DNA of 64,000 bases from Warburgia ugandensis (taxonomy: Eukaryota; Streptophyta; Magnoliopsida; Canellales; Canellaceae): the NCBI GenBank assembly GCA_035236585.1, contig CP141128.1, positions 53,991,257-54,055,256 of the forward strand, read 5' to 3'. Below the pieces are notes generated by a model that searched no databases, was not told the origin of the DNA, and was given only the letters and a program-made list of their open reading frames with translations. Shown here one piece after another: positions 50,735 to 63,702 of this stretch (its first letter is position 1; the number at the start of each line of letters is the position of its first letter). Both the position numbers and the translations under genes were made by a program.

Positions 50735-53700
50735 CAAGCAATGCTTGGTAGGGGATTCAAGAAACATAACATTGACAATGTAATTCCAATACTTCATAAT
50801 CCCATTATCCTTAAACGTACTCTTTACTTTGTAAGTTATGTATATCTATATACATACATACCCTTCATGGGTAAACCAGTTAAATTTGTGAAAATAGTCA
50901 AATATCATTCCCAACTAAGCTAATCAATTCTCTTCATTTTGAGAATATAGTATTACAGCTAATCTTATAGTGGGAATTTCCCTTCTTGGAAAATATTGGT
51001 AATATACAATTACGTAGCATTTCATTATCCTATAACATAAGGCATTTCACTATGCCTATTCTCATACGCATCATAGTGCAAAATAATCAGAAAGGTTGCT
51101 ATGCTGCAGTCTGATCCGTACTAGCGCTCTCAGATAACTGCCCTGTTCACCACTGATACTACGGTGGAAAATATTATGCCACTGCCTGTATGGGGGGGCA
51201 AGACTTTCACAATGGTGGCCTTCCCATAATTGCCACCACCCTACTTTTAACCTCTCTTAGGGCAAGGTATCATCACATCATCAAATTTCAAGGAGCAGGT
51301 GGCCAAACCCTCATAACTCCTCTAGCAATAGCATTCCCATAGGCTTGTCCCTATTAAAACAAACTCACAAGCCTCCAAGCTTGTATGTAAAATAGATTTC
51401 ATATATATCAGACCATATGTCTGTTTACTTAGGGCTGAAATATTTCTTAGTCCCCTATTCACTTATAGTTTAGTCCTTAACCATCTTATATGTGTTTGGT
51501 TGGATCATAAGGTTTTCAAGAGATTTAATACAAGTATTATCATTACTCTTGTCAACATAAGATCATGAGTACAATCATGAATGCATTCATCAAATCCTCC
51601 TACCTTTAAGGATTGATCTCTTTTCCCTAATCTTCCATGATCCTAACTGATGTATGTAATCTGTACATCCATACATATTGTCAATATATAAATTATGAAC
51701 AATCCTATTGATCACTAGATCTAATGTTTAGAATGATCTTTAGATCATTCATATCTAAGTATTTTTCTATCTCTAAGTCTTTGTATGTCCATTTCCTTGA
51801 TCTTGATCTTTCATAGATCTATTGATTGACAATCTACACATGTTGATAAAGATCAAGGTCCTAGATCTTCTATCATCTAGTTCTTCTTTGATCTAAGTTC
51901 AGTTATTGGATCATCCCTATGGAGGATGATCTTAGTTTTCTTCCTTGAATCATCTTTGATCAAGGGTTTATATTATCTAATCTAATGAACTATAACAAGT
52001 ATACTACTAAACATGCATACTAAGTACAATATAGTATTCTTATTCTTATTGTTCTTGATCATCCAAGATCTAATGGATCTTGTTTGATCATCCTTATCTT
52101 ACTTACTGTTTTTATTAGGGTTAGGTAATTTACTAACCTTTTATGCTCTTATTATTAGTATTCAACCAGTTAATGTGCTGGTTGAAGGTAGCTTATTCAA
52201 GCCTAAATCTAGACTGCTCCTCTTATTTCCAATTGGCTAAGGCTTACTAGCTGAATGGGTGAACACAAAGTGTTTACTTCAATCCTCATGTAAGGAGGCG
52301 TTTAGACATCACAAACGTCAACAGAAGGTAGGGGAAGAGCGGGGCTCTATTAAATAACCAACTTAACCACTATGTTCATCATTCACTAGAATGACCATAG
52401 CTCAACTTTTCATAAGGTTCCTATAAGCAAGTTTACCCTAAGTACTCTTTCTAATGGATTTTAATTAAATCCATGAATATTTATAATGTCATTCATGGGG
52501 TTTATTATTCTTTTCCTAATTTGGGCCAAGGATTTGATAATCCTTATATTGTCCTACTAACTATAGCCCTTACTAATTAAGTCCAAAGTACTCCATTCTT
52601 ATTTGTGTCATGAGACTCTACTTTCTCATTAGAATACATTTTTGATGTTTTATGCTCTTTATCTCATAACAATTAAATCTACTAATAACATTTAACCATA
52701 AATGAATTATAAATTCAAAGCATAAAACTACATAATTTAACATTTAATGATAATGAGGCAAGGTACTTAAAATAATTAAATCTAGCACCTTATGATAACA
52801 ATGAAATCACATGTCATGCTAAAGTCTAAATGTTATACTAGCATGCTTTATAACATAATCATATTTAAAATGCTATTATATAAAATGAAACTAATTACAT
52901 TAACATTTTTAGAAACCTTTACTTATGATCCAATCATTTGATCTTAGATCTTTTCCTTTGATTAAGGATTTTAGTTATATTTAGGGAATTTTCTTTATTA
53001 AGGTCAAAAGATCATATTGATCTATTTTTTTCATAATCCATCCATGATTTCCTTGGATTTCATCATATCAATATTTATTCTTTCCATCCAAAGGATTTGA
53101 TCACACTTGATCTCATTGATCAAGTGGGTCCCTTTGTATTTTTAGGGTTTTTCTACCATAATGGGTAGATTCCTTAATATATCTCATATATATCCAATTA
53201 AACCATAGATCTCACTTTATTTCAATAGTATATCATTATTAAAACATATTTTCAAGATCTGATCATCTCAGATCTTGAAGATCTAGGTAATTGGAAACTT
53301 GTTTCTTTAATATAGAAAGTTTTTACTAAATAGCATGTTCATTTTATCATTTCATCAGAAAAGAGAGGTTTCAAGCTTTCCATAGCTTCTTTCCGATCTC
53401 AATTTGGAGTTCAGATAACTCCGGAATTGGATTTGGAAGTTCACCATCCTTCCTAGGGCCTGGATTTGATCTGGGCCCAAGGAACAAACGACCCAGATCT
53501 TTCGGGCGAAAAACCAAGCCGGGCGGAACGACTCAGGTGCGTCCGCTGCTCTAAAATGAGGAAGCACCCGCACGGGGCATCCATGGACACGTGCGGGACA
53601 TCGTCCATCCGATCGGGAGATCGAACAGTCTGTTTGGACCGTCCAATCAATCCCTTCTCAATTGAGGGACCAAACCTTCTCAGATCTTTTTGAAAATTCT

Positions 53701-54264
53701 ACCCTAGGGGTTTTGGACCCTTCTGGATCAATTGGTATAGTCAGATTTTTCATCTGAGCACTTCATCATCCTGAATTAAGGGTTTTGGTGTTTACTTTAT
53801 TTTTACCTTTTTATTATCAAAATAAATTACAGTAAACTAAAATTTACATAAAGCAGTAGTAAACATCTATATAAAGTATTCCCACATACCTGATTTGAGA
53901 AAAAATGGTGTTTATGTGTCCAATTTAAAAGAAATAGCCTTTGATGAAGATATGGCCCAAGATCCACCTTTCTTGCAAATTCCAGTTGTTCGAAACGCTG
54001 GATCTTGCAATTACTTTAGGGATTTTGTAGAATAGATATGTTGGGAGGTTTTAGACGATGAAATTGATGAAATTAGATCTGGAACAAAGTGCCTAATTGA
54101 TTTTAGGTCTCTTGTTCCAATCTAAAAAGAAAAACAAATTGAAAAGAGAGATATCTCTTGGAAATTTTGGGTTTTTGGGGAGGGATCTAGGTCTAATTTT
54201 TCAAGGAGAGTGAAGAAAATTTCGTGAGGATTTTATGAGAATTTTTGGATGATTTTTGGGGTTG

Positions 54265-54272
54265 TATTTATA
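54265..54272 (-). promoter_or_regulatory. TATA box of LTR F
   Basis: The plus strand reads TATTTATA, which is TATAAATA on the minus strand, followed by CAACCCC. It is the only strong TATA word near the 5' side of the fragment and fits an LTR promoter. Confidence 0.5.
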
Positions 54273-54806
54273 GGCATTTTGGGTCTTTTTTCATGATTAT
54301 AATATTTTATTTTTTATTATTAAATGGCATGAAAGTCTCCCATGCTCCATTTTTTTTCCCCATGCCTCATTTTTCTTCCCCAAGACCAGCTAATGTTTGT
54401 TGACCCATGACTTCACGTGGGCTGCTGATATGTGACGACCCGGGTTTTTCCATGCATTTTTAAATGAAAAATCTAAATTCTTAAGGCGGGATCCCCATTC
54501 GAAAAACAATGCAGTGCAGCGGAAAAATCTTTTATTTGAAATCCAATTTGAAAACCCCGAGTGTCATTTGCTTTCACAATAACCAAAGTAGTTTTTGAAA
54601 AGCTTTAGAAATCATAAGTGTTTTTCCCCAGATCTATCCAGTCATAGCACACAGCCCAACTGTAAATAAATACAAATACATGTCCAAAGGGTTGAGAATT
54701 TACTTACATATATAAGTGTTTCCTTTTTCATTCACTTGCTCGTAGCACTAACATAGATGTCCTCTACTCATGTATGGAATCATCCTGAAAAATGTTAAGG
54801 ATAGGG

Positions 54807-54825
54807 TGAGTATATACTATACTCA
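54807..54825. other. Conserved hairpin in the E 5' LTR
   Basis: TGAGTATA, loop TAC, TATACTCA is a perfect 8-bp stem. On the minus strand it is followed by the CCCTATCC and TTAACATTTTTCAG words, as in the other LTRs. Confidence 0.6.
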
Positions 54826-56632
54826 GTAGGAGTCTATCACTACTAGCTTTATAATGCATGCGATCTTTAAAATCATGTGCTCATAAAAACATATGCATGT
54901 TGTTCGAATAATCACGTTCAATATCGATATTAAAAGCTTCTGTCAAACCGGAATACTGACGACTTAAAGAAATATCATAATCCAAGTCGAAAGTAATCAT
55001 ATATCATAATCATAAAAATATGCATCAGATGCTCAACTGAATCCAACTCATGGACATCTATCATGGTATGGTCGACCAACCTTATATCATGCCATATGCA
55101 ATGCACATAAATCCACGAAACCATAGCGTCCCACTATGCCCATGATCTCACCGCCGTGTGGTCCCCGTGTACTTAGGGACACAGGATCATATACCTCCAC
55201 CGGGCATATGACACTTCGACCCAGTGCCATGACACCAGTGGTAGCCCCCTGTACCACATGCAGTCGAAGCAGGGACATGCCCTTTTTGGGCGTGGTACCC
55301 ATCCACCTAATAGTGGTAGAGGCTGGGTGGCCAACCCACACCCCTCGGCATAGCACCCACGAGCTTATAAGCCCAAATCATGTACGATCAAATAAGCCAA
55401 AAACCTCTGTTCAAAACTAGTCCTCTTTGGGTCCCTCACAACTGCCTGGCCCTCGGCACTCCAGCGTCTTTTGGCAACCCTCAAGGGCATGCAATCCTTG
55501 CAAGTACTTAAATCATGCAATGTATGCACTTGTTTACAAAACATATATGTGCATAATGTATATGCAATCTTTTACGAAACATGTCTATGTACAAAACGTT
55601 TATCATATGCATGTTGAATCAAGTCATGCTAAACAAGTCATATACTTATAACATATCTTCTCAAAACAATAATAGATCTTTTAAAAGAATCTAATAGTGA
55701 TAGAGCACCTACCTGACTAGGTCGCGTTAACCCTCTTGTCCTCGTACGCTCCTGAACATGGTTTGGGGAGTCAAGGTTAGTTTAACCTATCTTTTATGGG
55801 TTTAGAGTAGTTGGGTCTTATTACTTAGGCATTAGGGGTCCATCCCTATGCCTATGGGTGTCCCAAGGTCCTAATTGGGCCTTGGTATCGTCAGTTTTCC
55901 AAAGTTCTAGTGGCCACGCGCCACCATCCTATTCTAAAGGTCATGCCCTCCTTTGATTGGGCCTTGATCAGGGATTTTATAGCTTGGATGTGTTCGTGTT
56001 GTCGATACAGAGACAACGCCTTTTGCGGTACCTCAATCGGAGCTCTAGATCTCAAGTTATAAGCGTTTTAGTGTTGTATGTACATAGAGTCTTAAAGACA
56101 AAAAAGACGGAATGCTAGGGCGCTGTACGTCTGCGACGTGCGCCCAGCTTTCTTAAGTAACCAAAAAAATGACACGCTGCTAGTGTGATGCATCTACGGC
56201 GCGTGCCTCAGTGGGCGCGTCTGCAAACGCACGGTACGCTCTACCCGTTTTTCTCTTTAGCGGGCGCATCCCTAGACACGCCCATTTGGTTTTTCAAACG
56301 AAGACGACGTGGAACGTTCCAACTAGAATGTTCCATCGTCTGGGGGACCAGGGCATCCTCAGGACATCCTGGTTTGACCCTTGTTGAACCAGTGCGGCCT
56401 AGGGAACGTCCCTGGGTCCTTGGTGGTTCTCCTGGGCTCCGTTTTGCATGGTTTTTCATGCAAAAACCTAGGGAAATTAATCTTGGAACTATGGTGGAGA
56501 TGGGTTTTGAGGGATTTTGGGAGTACCTGGCTCGTTGCTGGATTTTTTCTCCTTGTTTTCTCCTCTAGGTCACTACTCCACGATGGGTTTTCTTCCATGT
56601 TTTGGGCTACCATTAGAGGCGCCCAAGAGCTC

Positions 56633-56640
56633 TATTTATA
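56633..56640 (-). promoter_or_regulatory. TATA box of LTR E
   Basis: TATTTATA on plus is TATAAATA on minus. It lies about 410 bp from the LTR start and is followed by GAGCTCTTGGG, exactly as in LTR A. Confidence 0.6.
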
Positions 56641-57050
56641 AAGCTAAGAGAGGGTTTTGGAGGGGGCTCTCACTGCCTTTGAATGGCGGTGGAGAAACCT
56701 CCAGAATGGCGGCTCCTCCAATCACTGCCGTTCTAGAACCCTCTAGAGGTTGAAGACGACGGGGTACCCGTATCAAAACGGGCCCCTATGTTTTTCAGGT
56801 TAAGTCGTTTTTGTTAAATTTATAGTTTTGCCCCTGAACTTCAAAGGGCCATAACTTGCTCATTTTCACTCCGTTTTGGGTGATTTTGGTCTTGTTAGAT
56901 TCCTTTTTCTGAGAGGCATCCAATGGAACCATTTTTAGGACCAAATTCCTAGGTTTAGTCAAGGAAACTAGTGAAATGACCAAAATACCCTTATCTTTAA
57001 AACTGAACTTTTCATGGGATTTTAATATTACAAAATTTGGGGTCATTACA

Positions 57051-57055
57051 TTTAT
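57051..57055 (-). repeat. Target-site duplication ATAAA (left side of element E)
   Basis: On the minus strand the satellite reads GATCATGGAGGCATAAA and then the LTR starts with TGTAATG. The 5-mer ATAAA equals 3917-3921, where other monomers have GTAAA. The shared variant supports a common target. Confidence 0.6.
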
Positions 57056-60000
57056 GCCTCCATGATCAGGTCATGAGGTATTAAGAAGTATATCTTTTAA
57101 TAGAACAATAATTTGGAATTAAAACTAAAACCATTAGGTAAAACTCTGAAAATGGAATCCAACGAGCCAAGGAATGCTGAAAATAGAGTCCGTATGAAGG
57201 AGCTATGGACTTCAAAGTCAGGGTTATTTCATCAAGTAAAAGTGAAAAAAAACAAAGAGACTTCATGGTGCCATTTTGATATTGGCGAGGCTCACGGTTG
57301 TAACAACCTTAAAATTTTACAATTCCTTGATCTGGTTATGAGTATTTAAGAAGTATAACTATTAATAGTATGATAATTTCAAATTAAAGCTGAAATCATT
57401 TGTTAGTACTCAAAAAATGGAATCCAAGGAGCCATGGAATGCGTAAAATAGAGCTCGTATGAAGGAGTCATGGGACTTCAAAGTGGGGGCTATTTCACTA
57501 ACTAAGAGTGAAAAAAAAACGTAGAAATCTCATGGGGCAATTTTGATATTCGCGAGGCTCACTGGCGTAACAACCTTAAAATTTAGCTATTCCATGATCA
57601 TGTTTTGAGTATTTAAGAAGTATATCTTTCAATAGCATAATAATTTCAAATTAAAGCTGAAATCATTTGTTAGTACTTGGAAAATGGAATCCAAGGAGCC
57701 ACGGAACGCTTAAAATAGAGCTCGTATGAAGGAATTATGGGACTTCAAAGTGAGGCCTTTTTCATTAACTAAGAGTGAATGAAAAACATAGAAACCTCAT
57801 GGGACAATTTTGATATTCGCGAGGCTCATTGGCGTAACAGCCTTAAAATTTAGCTATTCCATGATCATGTTTTGAGTATTTAAGAAGTATATCTTTCAAT
57901 AGCATAATAATTTCAAATTGAAGCTGAAAGCATTAGATAGTACTCACAAAATGGAATCCAACGAGCCAAGGAATGCTGAAAATAGAGTTTGTATGAAGGA
58001 GTTATCGGAATTCAAAGTCAGGGCTACTTCATTATGTAAATGTTAAAAAAAAGAGGGAGAAACCTCATGGGGCAATTTTACTATTGGCGGGGGCGTACTA
58101 GTGTAACAACCTTAAAATTTTACAATTCCATGATAACATTATGAGTTTTTTAGGAGTATATCTTCTAATAGCATAATAATTTCAAATTAAAGCTGATACC
58201 ATTATATAGTATTCAGAAAATGGAATCCAACGAGCGAAGGAACGCTGAAAATAGTGTTCGTATGAAGGAGTTATGGGACTTAAAAGATAGGGCTATTTCA
58301 TTAATTAAAATTGAAAAAGAAAACATAGAAACCACAGGGGGAATTTTGATAATGGTGGGGAACACTGGTGTAACAACCTCAAAAATTTTACTCCTCCATG
58401 ATCAAGTCATGTGCTATCAAGAAGTATATCTTTTAATAGAATAATAATTTGTAATTAAAACTAAAGCCAATAGATAAAACTCTAAAAATGGAATCCAACG
58501 AGCCAAGGAATGCTGAAAATAGAGTCCGTATGATGGAGCTACGAACTCCAGTGTCAGGGTCATTTCATTAAGTAAGAGCGAGAAAAAAAAAAACATAGAA
58601 ACATCATGGAGCCATTTTGATATTGGCAAGGCTCACTGGTGTAGCAACCTTAAAATTTTGCTATTCCATGATCAGGTTATGAGTATTTAAGAAGTATAAC
58701 TATTAATAGTATGATAATTTCAAATTAAAGCTGAAATCATTTGTTAGTACACAGAAAATGGAATCCAAGGAGTCATGGAACGCTGAAAATAGAGCTCCTA
58801 TGGAGTTATGGGACTTCAAAGTGTGGGCTATTTCATTAACTAAGAGTGAAAAAAAAAAAACATAGAAACCTCATGGGGCAATTTTGATATTGGCGAGGCT
58901 CACTGGTGTAACAACCTTAAAATTTTGTTATTCCATGATCAGGTTATAAGTATTTAAGAAGTATAACTTTTAATAGCATAATAATTTCAAATAAAGGTGA
59001 AATAATTTGTTAGTACTTGGAAAATGGAATCCAAAGAGCCTTGGAACGCTTAAAATAGAGCTCATATGAAGGAGTTATGGGACATCAAAGTGATGGCTAT
59101 TTCATTAACTAAGAGTGAAAAAAAAGGTAGAAACCTCGTGGGGCAATTTTGATATTCGCGAGGCTCACTGGCGTAACAAACTTAAAATTTAGCTATTCCA
59201 TGATCATGTTTTGAGTATTTAAGAAGTATATCTTTCAATAGCATAATAATTTAAAATTAAAGTTGATACCATTAGAGAGTACTCAGAAAATGGAATCCAA
59301 CGAGCCAAGGAACACTAAAAATAGAGTTTGTATGAAGGAGTTATCGGAATTCAAAGTCAGGGCTACTTCATTATGTAAATGTTAAAAAAAAAAGGGAGAA
59401 ACCTCATGGGGCAATTTTACTGTTGGCGGTGGCGTACTAGTGTAACAACCTTAAAATTTTACTATTCCATGATAACGTTATGAGTTTTTAAGAAGTATAT
59501 CTTCTAATAGCATAATAATTTGAAATTAAAGCTGATACCATTATATAGTATTCATAAAATGGAATCCAATGAGCCAAGGAACGCTGAAAATAGAGTTCGT
59601 ATGAAGGAGTTATGGGACTTAAAAGTTAGGGATATTTCATTAATTAAAATTGAAAGAGAAAACATAGAAACCTCAGGGGGAATTTTGATAATGGTGGGGC
59701 ACACTGGTCTAACAACATTAAAATTTTACTCCTCCATGATCAGGTCATGAGATATCAAGAAGTATATCTTTTAATAGAATAATAATTTGGAATTAAAACT
59801 AAAACCATTAGATAAAACTCTGAAAATGGAATCCAACGAGCCAAGGAATGCTGAAAATAGAGTCCGTATGAAGGAGCTATGGACTTCAATGTCAGGGTTA
59901 TTTCATTAAGTAAAAGTGAAAAAGAAAAAAAACATAGAAACTTCATGGTGCCATTTTGATATTGGTGAGGCACATCAGCATAACAACCTTAAAATTTTCC

Positions 60001-63000
60001 TATTCCATGATCAAGTTATGAGTATTTAAGAAGCATAACTATTAATAGCATAGTAATTTCAAATTAAAGCTGAAATCATTTGTTAGTACTCAGAAAATGG
60101 AATCCAAGGAGCCATGGAACGCTGAAAATAGAGCTCATATGAAGGAGTTATGGGACTTCAAAGTGAGGGCTATTTTATTAACTAAGAGTGAAAAAAAACC
60201 ATAGAAACCACATGGGGCAATTTTGATATTGGCGAGGCTCACTGGAGTAACAACCTTAAAATTTTGCTATTCCATGATCAGGTTATGAGTATTTAAGAAG
60301 TATAACTTTTAATGGCATAATAATTTCAATTTAAAGGTGATATCATTTGTTAGTACTTGGAAAATCGAATCCAAGGAGCCATGGAATGCGTAAAATAGAG
60401 CTCGTATGAAGGAGTCATGGGACTTCAAAGTGGGGGCTATTTCATTAACTAAGAGTAAAAAAAAAACATAGAAATCTCATGGGGCAATTTTGATATTCGC
60501 GAGGCTCACTGGCGTAACAACCTTAAAATTTAGCTATTCCATGATCATGTTTTGAGTATTTAAGAAGTATATCTTTCAATTGCACAATAATTTCAAATTA
60601 AAGGTGAAACCATTAGATAGTACTCAGAAAATGGTATCCAACAAGCCAAGGAACACTAAAAATAGACTTTGTATGAAGGAGTTATCGGAATTCAAAGTCA
60701 GGGCTACTTCATTATGTAAATGTTTAAAAAAGAGAGGGAGAAACCTCATGGGGCAATTTTACTATTGGCGGGGGCGTACTAGTGTAACAACCTTAAAATT
60801 TTACTATTCCATGATAACATTATGAGTTTTTTAGAAGTATATCTTCTAATAGCATAATAATTTCAAATTAAAGCTGATACCATTATATAGTATTCAGAAA
60901 ATGGAATCCAACGAGCCAAGGAACACTGAAAATAGTGTTCGTATGAAGGAGTTATGGGACTTAAAAGATAGGGCTATTTCATTAATTAAAATTGAAAAAG
61001 AAAACATAGAAACCACAGGGGGAATTTTGATAATGGCAGGGAACACTGGTGTAACAACCTCAAAAATTTTACTCCTCCATGATCAAGTCATGAGCTATCA
61101 AGAAGTATATCTTTTAATAGAATAATAATTTGTAATTAAAACTAAAACCAATAGATAAAACTCTAAAAATGGAATCCAACGAGCCAAGGAATGCTGAAAA
61201 TAGAGTCCGTATGATGGAGCTACGGACTTCAGTGTCAGGGTCATTTCATTAAGTAAGAGCGAGAAAAAAAAAACATAGAAACATCATGGAGCCATTTTGA
61301 TATTGGCGAGGCTCACTGGTGTAACAACCTTAAAATTTTGCTATTCCATGATCAGGTTATGAGTATTTAAGAAGTATAACTATTAATAGTATGATAATCT
61401 CAAATTAAAGCTGAAATCATTTGTTAGTACTCAGAAAATGGAATCCAAGGAGTCATGGAACGCTGAAAATAGAGCTCGTATGGAGTTATGGGACTTCAAA
61501 GTGTGGGCTATTTCATTAACTAAGAGTGAAAAAAAAAACATAGAAACCTCATGGGACAATTTTGATATTCGCGAGGCTCACTGGTGTAACAACCTTAAAA
61601 TTTAGCTATTCCATGATCATGTTTTGAGTATTTAAGAAGTATATCTTTCAATAGCCTAATAATTTCAAATTGAAGCTGAAAGCATTAGATAGTACTCACA
61701 AAATGGAATCCAACGAGCCAAGGAATGCTGAAAATAGAGTTTGTATGAAGGAGTTATAGGAATTCAAAGTCAGGGCTACTTCATTATGTAAATGTTAAAA
61801 AAAAAGGGGAGAAACCTCATGGGGCAATTTTACTCTTGGCAGGGGCGTACTAGTGTAACAACCTTAAAATTTTACTATTCCATGATAACGTTATGAGTTT
61901 TTAAGAAGTATATCTTCTAATAGCATAATAATTTGAAATGAAAGCTGATACCATTATATAGTATTCATAAAATGGAATCCAATGAGCCAAGAAACGCTGA
62001 AAATAGAGTTCGTATGAAGGAGTTATGGGACTTAAAAGTTAGGGATATTTCATTAATTAAAATTGAAAATGAAAACATAGAAACAACAGGGGGAATTTTG
62101 ATAATGGCGGGGAACACTGGTGTAAAAACCTTAAAATTTTACTCCTCCATGATCAGGTCATGAGCTATTAAGAAGTATATCTTTTAATAGAACAATAATT
62201 TGTCATTAAAACTAAAACCATTAGGTAAAACTCTGAAAATGGAATCCAACGAGCCAAGGAATGCTGAAAATAGAGTCCATATGAAGGAGCTACAGACTTC
62301 AATCTCAGGGTTATTTCATTAAGTAAAAGTGAAAAAAAAAACATTGAAACTGCATGGTGCCATTTTGATATTTGCGAGGCTCACTAGTGTAACAACCTTA
62401 AAATTTGGCTATTCCATGATCAGGTTATGAGTATTTAAGAAGTATAAGTTTTAATAGCATAATAATTTCAAATTAAATATGAAATCATTTCTTAGTACCT
62501 AGGAACGCCGAAAATAGAGCTCGTATGAAGGAGTTATGGGACTTCAAAGTGGGGACTATTTCATTAACTAAGAGTAAAAGAAAAACATAGAAACCTTATG
62601 GGGGAATTTTGATATTCGCGAGGCACATTGGCATAACAACCTTAAAATTTTGCTATTCCATGATCAGGTTATGAGTATTTAAGAAGTATAACTATTCATA
62701 GTATGATAATTTCAAATTAAAGCTGAAATCATTTGTTAGTACTCAGAAAATGGAATCCAAGGAGCCATGGAATGCTGAAAATAGAGCACGTATGAAGGAG
62801 TTATGGGACTTGAAAGTGAGGGCTATTTCATTAACTAAGAGTGAAAAAAAAATATAGAAACCTCATGGGGCAATTTTGATATTGGCGAGGCTCACTGGCT
62901 TAACAACCTTAAAATTTTGCTATTTCATGATCAGGTTATGGGTATTTAAGAAGTATAACTTTTAATAGCATAATAATTTTAAATTAAAGGTGAAATCATT

Positions 63001-63434
63001 TGTTAGTACTTGGAAAATGGAATCCAAGGAGCCATGGAACGCTTAAAATAGAGCTCGTATGAAGGAGTTATGGGACTTCAAAGTGAGGCCTTTTTCATTA
63101 ACTAAGAGTGAATGAAAAACATAGAAACCTCATGGGACAATTTTGATATTCGCGAGGCTCACTGGTGTAACAACCTTAAAATTTAGCTATTCCATGATCA
63201 TGTTTTGAGTATTTAAGAAGTATAACTTTCAATAGCATAATAATTTCAAATTAAAGCTGAAACCATTAGATATTACTCAGAAAATCAAATCCAACGAGCC
63301 AAGGAATGCTGAAAATAGAGTTTGTATGAAGGAGTTATCGGACTTCAAAGTCAGGGCTACTTCATTAAGTAAATGTTAAAAAAAAAAGGGAGAAACCTCA
63401 TGGGGCAATTTTGCTATTGGCGGGGGCGTACTGG

Positions 63435-63702
63435 TGTAACAACCCTAAAATTTTACTATTCCATGATAACGTTATGAGTTTTTAACAAGTATATCTTCTA
63501 ATAGCATAATAATTTGAAATTAAAGCTGATACCATTATATAGTATTCAAAAAATGGAATCCAACGAGCCAAGGAACGCTGATAATAGAGTTCGTATGAAG
63601 GAGTTATGGGACTTAAAAGTTAGGGCTATCTCATTAATTAGAATTGAAAGAGAAAACATAGAAACCTCAGGGGGGAATTTTGATAATGGCGGGGCACACT
63701 GG
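63435..63702 (+). repeat. Representative satellite monomer aligned to the LTR 5' end
   Basis: This 268-bp A-type unit starts TGTAACAACG, like the LTR start TGTAATGACC. Landmarks CCATTATAT (63532) and TTTTGATA (63678) lie at offsets 97 and 243. In LTR A the same words are at offsets 124 and 271 (440, 587). In LTR C they are also at 124 and 271 (19430, 19577). Between 63532 and 63598 it aligns without gaps to LTR C 19430-19496 with 52 of 67 bases identical by hand count, including ATGGAATCCAAC and GAGTTCGTATGA. Confidence 0.8.

Larger units (their letters stand above)
50299..54430 (-). mobile_element. 5'-truncated LTR of a distant gypsy element (F)
   Basis: On the minus strand this 4132-bp segment ends CGGGTTGTCACA exactly where the satellite begins, so its 3' terminus is intact. 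It shares with LTR E a TTTCCGCTGC word near the end and a hairpin just upstream of the end region, but otherwise the sequence is different. It has a TATA box (54265-54272), with the transcribed part below it. Only about 160 bp lie upstream of the TATA box before the segment stops at the terminus of LTR E, so its own 5' end is missing. The adjoining satellite 5-mer is TACTT (50294-50298), with no partner in the window. I see no coding region. An LTR longer than 4 kb is long but known in plants. Some of it could instead be internal sequence. Confidence 0.65.
54431..57050 (-). mobile_element. Full-length LTR of element E (5' LTR)
   Basis: On the minus strand this 2620-bp LTR begins TGTAATGACCCC (57050 downward) and ends GGGTCGTCACA (54431). 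It has TATAAATA at 56633-56640, the conserved hairpin at 54807 and the GC-rich GGTACCACGCCC segment near 55290. It is the closest relative of the truncated LTR at 3007-3916. The flanking 5-mers do not match (TGATA on the left, TTTAT on the right as read on plus), so it is not a simple solo LTR. Its 5' side borders satellite and its 3' side borders element F. An 89-codon frame at 55087-55356 is discussed under rejected items. Confidence 0.88.

Noticed and set aside
53355-53693. Frames of 65-75 codons in element F
   Set aside because: They are short, overlap on both strands in the one GC-richer patch of F, have no family features and lie in LTR-like sequence.
54420-54430. Primer-binding site TATCAGCAGCC next to LTR E (minus strand)
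   Set aside because: It differs from the initiator-Met complement TATCAGAGCC by an extra base, and the sequence beyond it looks like the promoter region of LTR F, with a TATA box 160 bp on. It is not enough to call.
54426-57055. LTR E on minus as a simple solo LTR
   Set aside because: The flanking 5-mers (TGATA and TTTAT on plus) do not match, and only one side is satellite.
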